From the NCBI GenBank assembly GCA_028689675.1, contig JAQVCS010000005.1, positions 81,454-145,453 of the forward strand: a stretch of 64,000 nt of DNA. Reading direction: 5' to 3'. The notes beneath the pieces were generated by a model. The model saw only the letters and a list, made by a program, of their open reading frames with translations, did no database searches and was not told the origin of the DNA. This document shows, in pieces, positions 1-6,439 of the stretch. This DNA comes from Desulfovibrionaceae bacterium (GTDB lineage: Bacteria; Desulfobacterota; Desulfovibrionia; Desulfovibrionales; Desulfovibrionaceae). A program made the translations under genes and the position numbers. The first letter of the stretch is position 1. Each line of letters begins with the position of its first letter.

Positions 1-49
1 GAATGCCAGCAATCACTTGCGTGGCAATTTCTAGTAAGAACTGCGCCAT
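1..49 (-). CDS. Small hydrophobic toxin-like peptide, copy 1 (partial)
   Basis: First visible copy of the repeat-borne peptide, reading MAQFLLEIATQVIAGI before the window edge cuts it. The visible bases are identical to copy 2. The start at 49 is preceded by AAGGTGAT, which matches the anti-Shine-Dalgarno sequence at proper spacing; an in-frame ATG two codons upstream lies inside that ribosome site and is less likely. Function is inferred from the complete copies at 318-398 and 668-748. Confidence 0.6.
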   Translation of the reverse strand, partial: MAQFLLEIATQVIAGI

Positions 50-168
50 AGGCATCACCTTCCCTTGAGGGTGAGATTTTGCCCTGAGCCCTTCCTAACT
101 AAAAGCCCCCTTCCTTGCAAGCCATGCGGCTACGTGAACACAGGGCGGGTTTTCGGCGATGGCATAGC

Positions 169-197
169 TTGACAGCCCAACATAAGATGACTATAGA
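169..197 (+). promoter_or_regulatory. Sigma70-type promoter for predicted antisense RNA 1
   Basis: TTGACA at 169-174, a 17-base spacer, and TATAGA at 192-197. It points right, toward the 3' end of the peptide gene at 318-398 on the other strand. The predicted start near 204 coincides with the terminator hairpin of the opposing transcript. Confidence 0.75.
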
Positions 198-235
198 AAA
201 AGAGCGGGCGGCAGGTGCGTCAACACCCACCGCCC
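196..235 (-). terminator. Terminator of toxin-like mRNA, unit 1
   Basis: On the minus strand a 12-bp stem (arms 224-235 and 206-217, with G-U pairs) is followed within four bases by five T (197-201). It would end the transcript of the ORF at 318-398 after a ~115-base 3' UTR. The same hairpin at 554-584 differs in sequence but remains fully paired. Confidence 0.72.
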
Positions 236-280
236 TAGGGCAAGTCCCTCGTCTGTATTACGGTTACAGCCGCATTTTTT
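204..280 (+). ncRNA. Predicted antisense RNA 1 (type I antitoxin candidate)
   Basis: A consensus promoter ends at 197, giving a start near 204. A run of six T at 275-280 after a short CTGTA/TACAG stem gives a possible end. The ~77-base RNA would be complementary to the whole distal 3' UTR of the opposing peptide mRNA, as in txpA/RatA-type type I systems. The 3' end is weakly supported; the RNA could run on through the ORF. Confidence 0.5.
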
Positions 281-281
281 C

Positions 282-309
282 GCCGCTTTGAGTTCCAGCT
301 CAAGGCGGC
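282..309 (-). other. Conserved hairpin just after toxin-like ORF stop, unit 1
   Basis: Arms 282-292 (GCCGCTTTGAG) and 299-309 (CTCAAGGCGGC) pair over 11 positions, including one G-U. The hairpin lies 8 bases beyond the stop codon of the ORF at 318-398 in its mRNA. No T-run follows on either strand, so it is not a simple terminator. Unit 2 carries the same hairpin with compensatory changes. Confidence 0.7.
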
Positions 310-317
310 AAACTCAT

Positions 318-398
318 TTACAGCCAACGCCGTGCAATGAGAACGACCAGAATGCCAGCAATCACTTGCGTGGCAATTTCTAGTAAGAACTGCGCCAT
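318..398 (-). CDS. Small hydrophobic toxin-like peptide, copy 2
   Basis: A 26-codon ORF starting MAQFLLEIATQV and ending ARRWL. It is one hydrophobic segment (about residues 4-22) closed by a basic, tryptophan-containing tail, the usual shape of type I toxin peptides (Ldr, Fst, TxpA). The ATG at 398 has AAGGTGAT in front of it; an ATG at 404 overlaps that site. A TCACC at plus-strand 419-423 (read on minus) could pair with the GGTGA of the ribosome site (404-408). The mRNA would carry a hairpin after the stop and a terminator at 196-235. A plus-strand promoter at 169-197 faces it. No relative could be named with certainty; toxicity is inferred. Confidence 0.65.
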   Translation of the reverse strand: MAQFLLEIATQVIAGILVVLIARRWL

Positions 399-518
399 AG
401 GCATCACCTTCCCTTGAGGGTGAGATTTTGCCCTGAGCCCTTCCTAACTAAAAGCCCCCTTCCTTGCAAGCCATGCTGACATGTGAGCACAGGGCGGGCT
501 TTTCGGCGATGGCATAGC

Positions 519-547
519 TTGACAGCCCCGCATTGGATGGCTATAAA
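519..547 (+). promoter_or_regulatory. Sigma70-type promoter for predicted antisense RNA 2
   Basis: TTGACA at 519-524, 17-base spacer, TATAAA at 542-547. It is a closer match to consensus than the copy at 169-197 and faces the ORF at 668-748. Confidence 0.8.
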
Positions 548-584
548 AAAAGTGGACGGAAGGTGCTGGTTACACCCCCCGCCC
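545..584 (-). terminator. Terminator of toxin-like mRNA, unit 2
   Basis: Minus-strand 12-bp stem (arms 573-584 and 554-565, three G-U pairs) followed after one base pair step by seven T (545-551). It pairs with the ORF at 668-748. Substitutions relative to unit 1 keep the stem closed. Confidence 0.75.
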
Positions 585-629
585 TAGGGCAAGTCCCTCG
601 TCTGTATTACAGCTACAGCCGCATTTTTT
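554..629 (+). ncRNA. Predicted antisense RNA 2 (type I antitoxin candidate)
   Basis: Predicted start near 554 from the promoter at 519-547. A six-T run at 624-629 after a CTGTA/TACAG stem is a possible end. It is complementary to the 3' UTR of the opposing peptide gene at 668-748. Confidence 0.5.
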
Positions 630-630
630 C

Positions 631-659
631 GCCGCTCAGAGTTTCACCCTCTGGGCGGC
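631..659 (-). other. Conserved hairpin just after toxin-like ORF stop, unit 2
   Basis: Arms 631-641 (GCCGCTCAGAG) and 649-659 (CTCTGGGCGGC) pair over 11 positions with one G-U. Relative to unit 1, two stem base pairs are replaced on both arms together (TT/AA to CA/TG), so pairing is preserved. Confidence 0.72.
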
Positions 660-667
660 AAACTCAT

Positions 668-748
668 TTACAGCCAACGCCGTGCAATGAGAACGACCAG
701 AATGCCGGCAATCACTTGCGTAGCAATTTCTAGTAAGAACTGCGCCAT
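668..748 (-). CDS. Small hydrophobic toxin-like peptide, copy 3
   Basis: Encodes the same 26-residue peptide as copy 2. Its two nucleotide differences from copy 2 both fall in third positions of alanine codons and are silent, which supports selection on the protein. The same ribosome site and upstream ATG arrangement are present. The antisense promoter at 519-547 faces it. Similarity upstream of this copy ends near 858, so its own promoter may differ from that of the other copies; no clear minus-strand promoter was recognised. Confidence 0.65.
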   Translation of the reverse strand: MAQFLLEIATQVIAGILVVLIARRWL

Positions 749-858
749 AGGCATCACCTTCCCTTGAGGGTGAGATTTTGCCCTGCGCTTTTCCTAACTA
801 AAAGCCCCCTTCCTTGCAAGCCATGCTGCCATGTGAGCACAGGGCGGGCTTTTCGGCG

Positions 859-1229
859 GTGAGGCAGCCCAGTCAACAAAGTCCTGTCAAGCCCTTCCTG
901 CAATTACGCAGGCACACAAAAATTTTTAAAAAAATATGCTTATTTTCTTATTTTTCTTAAAATTCATACTGTTACACGGTATTTTTTGCCCAGTGATTGT
1001 TCGCATCAAAGACTTCAAGTGCCGCTTCAAACTGAGGGCTCAGCACTTTGGTATCCTTGGAATTCAGGGCGTCCTCACTGTGCTAATAATTTTCATTACA
1101 AATAAAAAATATTTTTTGTGAAGAAAAGCGCTTCTTGACAGATCCCACTGTAGCGCCCTACCTTGCGGGCAATGGCGCACCAGTGCTTTTGGGCTGGGGT
1201 GCCAAAATTTTTCCTGTTAGGTGGGGGAC
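859..1229 (+). promoter_or_regulatory. AT-rich leader upstream of nrdD
   Basis: There is no convincing gene here; the hydrophobic 61-codon ORF at 936-1121 has no ribosome site. A TTGACA at 1135-1140 is the best -35 candidate but its -10 partner is poor. Two mutually exclusive stems share bases 1174-1178: GCGCC/GGCGC (1153-1157 with 1174-1178), and a bulged 7-bp stem (1173-1181 with 1198-1204) followed by AAAATTTTT. This could be an attenuator, but the stems are short. No NrdR box was recognised. Confidence 0.3.
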
Positions 1230-3449
1230 ATGCAATATCCTGTTGAAATTGAAAAGCGTGATGGCCGTGTTGTACCTTTTGCTCTGGAGCGCATTGAAAA
1301 TGCTATTTACAAAGCTGCTGTGCACTCTGGTTATGCGCATGATTCCAGCCAAAAAATAGCCGCTTTTACTGCTGAACGCGCCATTGCCACGGTAGTTGCC
1401 AATACGCGCCCCACGGTAGAGCATATTCAGGACATTGTTGAAGCAACATTGATGAGTACTGGCCAGCCCGATATTGCCAAGGCCTATATTTTATACCGCC
1501 ACCAACGCACCGAAGCGCGCGAACGCAAAACGCATATTATGCAGGCCATGTTTGACCTGACCTTTAAAGATGCTCAGGAAAGTGACAACCAGCGCGAAAA
1601 TGCCAATGTGGATGCCGATACCTCCATGGGTACCATGCTGAAATATGGCAGCGAAGTGGCAAAGCAGTTTTACCTTTCCAGCCTTATTCGCAAAGAGCAT
1701 GCAGACGCGCATAAAAAAGGGCTTATCCATATTCATGATATGGATTTTTACGCCCTTACCACTACCTGCACGCAAATAAATTTGGACAAGCTCTTCAGCG
1801 GTGGCTTTTTCACTGGGCATGGCTTTATTCGCGAGCCCAACAGCATTAATGCCTATGCCTCGCTGGCCTGCATTGCTATTCAGGCAAACCAAAATGACCA
1901 GCACGGCGGGCAGTCCATTCCCATGTTTGAATACAACCTCGCCCCTGGGGTTGCCAAAACCTTTCGCAATGAATTTATCAAATATGGTGAATTTGCAGAA
2001 ATCGTCACCGAGGCCAACCGCGACACCATAAAAGACTGCTTTACGCAGCGCATTACAAAGCGCCTTTCTGTGCTGACGCCAGAATGCAAGCAGCTTGTGC
2101 GCCAGCTTGTGCCGCAAGCCAGCGACGCCGCTTTTGAAAAAGTGTATGCCAGCGCCCTGAAAGGTACAGAAAACGCCACCTATCAGGCCATGGAAGCCTT
2201 TATGCACAACCTGAACACCATGTCCAGCCGTGCTGGTGCACAAGTGCCCTTTAGCTCTATCAACTATGGCACTGGTGTTTCGCCAGAGCAGCGCATGGTT
2301 ATTTATTATTGCCTCAAGTCGCTTGATGCTGGTCTTGGCAATGGGGAAACCTCTATTTTCCCCATTCATGTCTTCAAAACCAAGGACGGCGTCAACTTTA
2401 AGGCTGGTGACCCCAATTACGATTTATTTCAAATGGCGTGCCGCGTTTCGGCCAAAAGGCTGTTCCCCAACTTTACATTCTTGGATGCGCCCTTTAATGC
2501 CCACTTTTACAAAGAAGGCGACCCCGACACCGAAGTGGCTACCATGGGCTGCCGTACGCGCGTTATGGCCAATGTGCACGGGGCAGAAACCACCTCGGGG
2601 CGCGGCAACCTTTCCTTCACCACCATCAACCTGCCGCGCCTTGCCCTGCTTGCCAAGCAAGACAAAGAAGCCTTTATGCGCTCGCTTGATGAAACTATCA
2701 CGCTGGTGTTTGAGCAATTGCTGGCGCGCTTTGAACTGCAGGCCGAGCGCCATGTGTACAATTACCCCTTTTTGATGGGGCAGGGCGTGTGGATGGATTC
2801 TGAAAAGCTTGCCCCCACCGACACGGTGCGCGAGGTGCTCAAGCATGGCACGCTGACCATTGGCTTTATTGGGCTGGCAGAAGCCCTGAAAGCCCTTATG
2901 GGCAAACACCATGGCGAATCGCCCGAGGCGCAGGCCTTTGGCTTGGAAATAATTAAGCGCTTCCGCGAGCGTGCCGATGCTGAAACACAGCGCAGGCAAA
3001 TGAATTTTTCTGTCATTGCCACCCCAGCCGAGGGGCTTTCTGGCCGTTTTGTAAAAATAGACCGCAAGCGTTTTGGCAGCATAGCTGGCGTGACAGACAG
3101 GGATTATTATACCAACAGTTTTCACATTCCTGTCTACTTCCCCATTGGGCTTTTTGATAAAATACATCTAGAAGCGCCCTATCATGCTTTTTGCAATGGC
3201 GGGCACATCACCTATGTGGAACTGGATGGCGATATTACCCGCAACCCCGAAGCCTTTGAGCAAATTGTGCACTATATGCAGGCCGAGGGCATAGGCTATG
3301 GCAGCATCAACCATGCTGTAGATTATGACCCCGTGTGCGGGTACACTGGTATTATTAACGACATTTGCCCACGTTGCGGTCGCCATGAGAATGAAGCTAT
3401 TTCGGCGGAAAAGCTCGACGCGATTCGTAAAAAATTCAATAAACGCTAG
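1230..3449 (+). CDS. nrdD: Anaerobic ribonucleoside-triphosphate reductase, catalytic core
   Basis: Class III ribonucleotide reductase core, making dNTPs from NTPs without oxygen. Residues ~3-95 form an ATP-cone allosteric domain, followed by the barrel. The C-terminus has a zinc-site region with Cys-Gly-Tyr and CPRC. The protein of 739 residues stops soon after this site and lacks the RVxGYL glycyl-radical segment that normally closes NrdD; that segment is in the next ORF, 8 bases downstream in another frame. The ATG at 1230 is preferred because AGGTGG precedes it; an in-frame GTG at 1221 lies inside that ribosome site. It is activated by NrdG encoded just downstream. Confidence 0.95.
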   Translation: MQYPVEIEKRDGRVVPFALERIENAIYKAAVHSGYAHDSSQKIAAFTAERAIATVVANTRPTVEHIQDIVEATLMSTGQPDIAKAYILYRHQRTEARERKTHIMQAMFDLTFKDAQESDNQRENANVDADTSMGTMLKYGSEVAKQFYLSSLIRKEHADAHKKGLIHIHDMDFYALTTTCTQINLDKLFSGGFFTGHGFIREPNSINAYASLACIAIQANQNDQHGGQSIPMFEYNLAPGVAKTFRNEFIKYGEFAEIVTEANRDTIKDCFTQRITKRLSVLTPECKQLVRQLVPQASDAAFEKVYASALKGTENATYQAMEAFMHNLNTMSSRAGAQVPFSSINYGTGVSPEQRMVIYYCLKSLDAGLGNGETSIFPIHVFKTKDGVNFKAGDPNYDLFQMACRVSAKRLFPNFTFLDAPFNAHFYKEGDPDTEVATMGCRTRVMANVHGAETTSGRGNLSFTTINLPRLALLAKQDKEAFMRSLDETITLVFEQLLARFELQAERHVYNYPFLMGQGVWMDSEKLAPTDTVREVLKHGTLTIGFIGLAEALKALMGKHHGESPEAQAFGLEIIKRFRERADAETQRRQMNFSVIATPAEGLSGRFVKIDRKRFGSIAGVTDRDYYTNSFHIPVYFPIGLFDKIHLEAPYHAFCNGGHITYVELDGDITRNPEAFEQIVHYMQAEGIGYGSINHAVDYDPVCGYTGIINDICPRCGRHENEAISAEKLDAIRKKFNKR

Positions 3450-3457
3450 AGGTTATT

Positions 3458-3637
3458 ATGCAAAAGCAAGAAACAATGATTGGTGAAAACGTCCCCTTCA
3501 ACCGCATCCGCCGCATCACAGGCTATTTGGTGGGGGATGTGTCCAAGCGTTTTAACAATGCCAAGCGCTCCGAGGAGCATGACCGTGTTAAACACACCTA
3601 CTCTGGCAGCTGCACCTCTTCGCATTGCGGGAATTGA
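3458..3637 (+). CDS. Separate glycyl-radical domain of NrdD (59 aa)
   Basis: This 59-codon ORF contains RRITGYLVG followed by FNNAKR and DRVKH, which align with the end of ordinary NrdD proteins (E. coli RVCGYLG...RVKH). The Gly before Tyr is the expected radical site. A good ribosome site (AGAGG, 6 bases upstream) supports independent translation. It lies 8 bases after the nrdD stop, in a different frame, and overlaps the nrdG start. The inferred role is to supply the glycyl radical to the truncated NrdD core in trans, comparable in idea to GrcA/YfiD for pyruvate formate-lyase. The C-terminus carries a short Cys-containing tail (SCTSSHC). Confidence 0.85.
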   Translation: MQKQETMIGENVPFNRIRRITGYLVGDVSKRFNNAKRSEEHDRVKHTYSGSCTSSHCGN

Positions 3638-4121
3638 GCCAGAATCTATTGTTGACGGCCCGGGGGTAAGGGCAGTGCTGTTTATGCAGGGCTGCCCGCA
3701 CCACTGCCCAGGCTGCCACAACAGCCATACCCACAACCCGCAGGGCGGCACGCTGACCACTGTGGGCGCTGTAGTGGAACAGCTGCTGCGGCAGGCACGC
3801 ATGCGCGCGGTTACACTGAGCGGTGGTGAGCCCTTTTTTCAGGCGCATTCCTGCACCTTGGTGGCGCAAAGCCTGCGGGCAGAGGGCTTTCACCTTACCT
3901 GCTTCAGCGGCTACACTTGGGAAGCGCTCACGGCCAATGCTGCATATTTGCCCCTGCTGCATACGCTGGACTTGCTCATAGACGGCCCCTACATTGCCGC
4001 ACAGCGTTCGCTGGAACTGCGCTTTCGCGGCTCTAGCAATCAGCGCATTATTGATGTGCCGCGCTCCTTGCAGGCAGGGCATATTGTCCTTTCTGCCTAT
4101 CAGGAAAGCGCTTTTGACTAA
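3579..4121 (+). CDS. nrdG: Anaerobic ribonucleotide reductase activating protein (radical SAM)
   Basis: Small radical-SAM enzyme that generates the glycyl radical of NrdD. CPHHCPGC (CxxxCxxC) binds the 4Fe-4S cluster; SGGEPFFQ is the SAM-contacting GGE motif. The start is either ATG 3579 or GTG 3585; GAGGAG ends one base before the ATG, so the GTG has better spacing. Both lie inside the preceding glycyl-radical ORF, which suggests coupled translation. A hairpin terminator follows directly. Confidence 0.93.
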   Translation: MTVLNTPTLAAAPLRIAGIEPESIVDGPGVRAVLFMQGCPHHCPGCHNSHTHNPQGGTLTTVGAVVEQLLRQARMRAVTLSGGEPFFQAHSCTLVAQSLRAEGFHLTCFSGYTWEALTANAAYLPLLHTLDLLIDGPYIAAQRSLELRFRGSSNQRIIDVPRSLQAGHIVLSAYQESAFD

Positions 4122-4123
4122 AG

Positions 4124-4150
4124 GCAGACAAAAAGTTCTGCTTTTGGTTT
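4124..4150 (+). terminator. Terminator after nrdG
   Basis: GCAGA/TCTGC stem (4124-4128, 4137-4141) followed by TTTTGGTTTTT. The stem is short but lies 3 bases after the stop codon. Confidence 0.6.
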
Positions 4151-4228
4151 TTCTGAATTTTTTCCCCTGCTTAGTCCTTATTTTTTTGTGCCTTGGCAAG
4201 CCTGTTGCGCTTTTTAGCGCGCAGGCTC

Positions 4229-4257
4229 TTGCCGCGACCCTGTAAATATCGTAGTAT
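4229..4257 (+). promoter_or_regulatory. Promoter of cytochrome c3 gene
   Basis: TTGCCG at 4229-4234, 17-base spacer, TAGTAT at 4252-4257. It lies about 63 bases before the cytochrome start and directly after a strong hairpin (AGCCTG...CAGGCT, about 4198-4227). Confidence 0.5.
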
Positions 4258-4320
4258 GCTCTGAAAGCCTGACGAAGGTATTGGTATTGCCTCGTCATCA
4301 CCACTTGATTGGAGCACAGC

Positions 4321-4734
4321 ATGAAATATGTTTCTCTTTGTCTGCTTTTGTTGTCCCTTGTTTTTTGCAGCACAGCTCAGGCTCAAAACTTCAAGGAAGT
4401 TACGGAAAGTCTGAAAAAGCCCATCCTGCTTGATAATGGCGAATCCCCCCGCATGAACGTTACCTTTCAGCACAGTTCACACCGCGGCATAAAATGCGGC
4501 TTTTGCCACCATGCCGTCCCCACCGATGGGCCTGTCTATTCTTCCTGTGCTGGCAGTGAAGAATGCCATTACTTAAAAGGCTCAAAAGAGCGCGATGTAC
4601 AAAGCGTATTTATGGCCTATCATTCAAAAGATTCTGAACGCTCCTGTTATTCCTGTCATAAAAAGCTTGCCAGCAAATATCCCACCTTCCGCGGCTGCCA
4701 GCCCTGTCATTCTGCCCAAGCTGCTGCCAAGTAG
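4321..4734 (+). CDS. Tetraheme cytochrome c3 (class III)
   Basis: Periplasmic multiheme electron carrier, typically linking hydrogenases to transmembrane complexes in sulfate reducers. A signal peptide ends near residue 21 (AQA). The mature part has CGFCHH, CAGSEECH, CYSCH and CQPCH, plus extra histidines (FQHSSH, YHSK) suited as axial ligands. The second heme site has five residues between the cysteines, where c3 proteins usually have two or four. The length of 137 fits the family. GGAG lies six bases before the ATG. It has its own promoter and terminator, so it is probably monocistronic. Confidence 0.9.
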   Translation: MKYVSLCLLLLSLVFCSTAQAQNFKEVTESLKKPILLDNGESPRMNVTFQHSSHRGIKCGFCHHAVPTDGPVYSSCAGSEECHYLKGSKERDVQSVFMAYHSKDSERSCYSCHKKLASKYPTFRGCQPCHSAQAAAK

Positions 4735-4771
4735 GCAAAAAATTTATTGTGCGCCACAGCGCGCATACCAT

Positions 4772-4804
4772 AAAAAACCGCCCTCATCACCAAGGGCGGT
4801 TTTT
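4772..4804 (+). terminator. Terminator after cytochrome c3 gene
   Basis: ACCGCCCT (4777-4784) and AGGGCGGT (4793-4800) flanked by A-run and T-run. It is a classic, possibly bidirectional terminator. Confidence 0.88.
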
Positions 4805-5019
4805 GCATTCTTCCGCTGCTGCACGCAGAGCAGGCTTGGCACAGTGTGCTGAAATTTTTATTTTCGGCACAGTTCGCCTTAGTATTCAGGGCAAATTTAC
4901 TGTGAAAGAGCGGTGTAAGGGCAGGCAAAGCTCGCCCAAGCCTCTTTCATGACACAATTGTGCCAACAAATCTTTGCAGCGCGGATGCCCCTTTTTCATG
5001 CGCACCAGCCACTCACCTT

Positions 5020-5060
5020 CAAAGCTCACAGAGGGAAGTCCATTCCCCTTGTGAGCTTTG
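5020..5060. repeat. Long imperfect inverted repeat in intergenic region
   Basis: CAAAGCTCACA (5020-5030) pairs with TGTGAGCTTTG (5050-5060), and GGGAA/TTCCC pairs inside it. Outer CACC/GGTG can extend the stem. There is no T-run on either side, so it is not an ordinary terminator of the permease gene that ends at 5114. The rest of 4805-5113 shows no gene that I can support. Confidence 0.6.
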
Positions 5061-5113
5061 GGTGGCAAGGATTTCTTATAAAACCTTGCGAGCATTTTAA
5101 AAATTACAATGCC

Positions 5114-6439
5114 CTAGCCATGCATAATAAAGTTAATAATAAAGACAAGGCACACTATCCACATTACAGGGCTTACTTCACGGTAGCGGCCAGAAAAGAG
5201 CTTTAATGCTGCATAAGCAACAAAACCAAAAGCAAAACCGCTGGCAATGCTATAGGTGAGCGGCATCATTATAATGGTTAAAAAGGCAGGTATGCCCTCG
5301 GTAGGATCAGTAAAATCAATATGTACCACTTCCATCATCATGAGCGAGCCCACAATAAGCAAAGCGGGCGCCGTGGCAAAAGCAGGCACAAGGCCAATAA
5401 AGGGGGCAAAAAATAAAGACAGGGCAAAAAGCAGGGCAATAACCAGTGCCGTCAAGCCTGTGCGCCCGCCCTGAGCAATGCCCGCAGCCCCTTCCACATA
5501 GCTGGTCACTGTAGACGTGCCCAATAAAGAGCTGGCCAAGGTGCCCACAGAGTCTGTCATCAGGGCTTTATCCAAATTTTCAATATGCCCTTTTTCATCC
5601 ATCATGCCAGCCTTGCGGGAAAGGCCAATCAATGTACCCATATTGTCGAACAATTCCACAATAGTGAATGAAAAAATAATAGAGATAAGCCCGTAATGCA
5701 GCGCCCCCATAATATCAAGCTTCAAAAAAATGGGGGCAAGGCTTGGCACATTCACACTTACCATAGCGCCTAGGCTTTCTGGGGCGGGGCACGCACCCAC
5801 AAGCATGCCCGCTATGGTGGTGAGCACCACGCCAATGAGCATACTGCCCTGCACCTTAAAGGCCATCAGCGCGCCTGTTACCAGCAGGCCAAGGCAGGCC
5901 AACAGGGGGGCGGGCGTGGTTATATTGCCCAAAGTCACGAGGGTGGCATCGTGCTTAACCACAATGCCCGCGCCCTTTAAGCCAATAAAAGCAATAAACA
6001 GGCCAATACCCACCACAATAGAGCTTTTTAAATTCATAGGCACAGCATCAATAATCATTTGCCGCGCCCGCGTTACTGTCAGCAGCAAAAAGACTATGCC
6101 TGAAATGAACACTGCCCCCAAAGCCACTGTCCAGTGCAGCCCCATAACGCCGCACACATAGTAAGCAAAAAAAGCGTTCAGCCCCATGCCGGGGGCAACC
6201 CCCACAGGAAAATTAGCCCACAGCCCCATAATAGTGGTGGCAATAACAGTTGCCCAAATAGTTGCCGCAATGGCAGCTTCTTTAGGAATACCCGCATCAG
6301 CCAAAATGCTGGGGTTAACAAAAATAATATAGCCCATAGCCACAAAGGTGGTCAGCCCAGCCAGCACTTCGGTTTTTACCGTTGTGCCTTTTTCCTGCAG
6401 CTTAAAAAAACGCTCTACTATGCCCTTATTCTGTTGCAT
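5114..6439 (-). CDS. NCS2-family purine permease (AzgA/PbuG type)
   Basis: Integral membrane protein of 441 residues with about 12-14 hydrophobic segments. It matches the AzgA-like branch of nucleobase transporters (N-terminal EVLAGLTTF, FVNPSIL, PGMGLNAFFAY; later ELFDNMGT). Members import hypoxanthine, guanine or adenine with protons; the exact substrate cannot be told from sequence alone. It stands alone between a cytochrome gene and a divergent signalling protein. No purine riboswitch was recognised in the 5' region (6440-6680). The start has GGAGAGGG upstream. Confidence 0.88.
   Translation of the reverse strand: MQQNKGIVERFFKLQEKGTTVKTEVLAGLTTFVAMGYIIFVNPSILADAGIPKEAAIAATIWATVIATTIMGLWANFPVGVAPGMGLNAFFAYYVCGVMGLHWTVALGAVFISGIVFLLLTVTRARQMIIDAVPMNLKSSIVVGIGLFIAFIGLKGAGIVVKHDATLVTLGNITTPAPLLACLGLLVTGALMAFKVQGSMLIGVVLTTIAGMLVGACPAPESLGAMVSVNVPSLAPIFLKLDIMGALHYGLISIIFSFTIVELFDNMGTLIGLSRKAGMMDEKGHIENLDKALMTDSVGTLASSLLGTSTVTSYVEGAAGIAQGGRTGLTALVIALLFALSLFFAPFIGLVPAFATAPALLIVGSLMMMEVVHIDFTDPTEGIPAFLTIIMMPLTYSIASGFAFGFVAYAALKLFSGRYREVSPVMWIVCLVFIINFIMHG

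Larger units (their letters stand above)
1..858. repeat. Tandem ~350-bp direct repeats (LDR-like array)
   Basis: Three nearly identical units begin at 1, 350 and 700 (periods 349 and 350); the third loses similarity near 858. The first is cut by the window edge, so the array probably continues to the left. Each unit holds a 26-codon hydrophobic ORF on the minus strand. Units one and two also contain, on the plus strand, a TTGACA-17-TATAAA-type promoter and two strong hairpins; the third unit lacks that promoter because similarity ends first. The layout resembles the E. coli long direct repeats that carry Ldr toxin/Rdl antitoxin pairs (known family); the match here is in organisation and peptide character, an inference rather than proven homology. 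Confidence 0.93.

Noticed and set aside
533..733. Plus-strand 66-codon ORF in the repeat
   Set aside because: It overlaps the antisense promoter and the minus-strand peptide gene, has no equivalent open frame in unit 1, and has no ribosome site.
1..858. CRISPR-like array at left edge
   Set aside because: The repeats are ~350 bp and contiguous, without short unique spacers.
936..1121. 61-codon hydrophobic ORF upstream of nrdD
   Set aside because: It has no ribosome site, lies in AT-rich DNA, and its composition follows the base bias.
1491..2369. Long minus-strand ORF inside nrdD
   Set aside because: Shadow frame of a clearly recognised gene; the product has no recognisable domain.
3449..3458. 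Frameshift pseudogene joining nrdD and the glycyl-radical ORF
   Set aside because: The second ORF has its own ribosome site and start, and both parts keep intact motifs; a split gene is more likely, though an error cannot be ruled out without reads.
4886..5095. 69-codon minus-strand ORF near the 5020-5060 hairpin
   Set aside because: Its sequence is generated by the inverted repeat; no ribosome site and no recognisable family.
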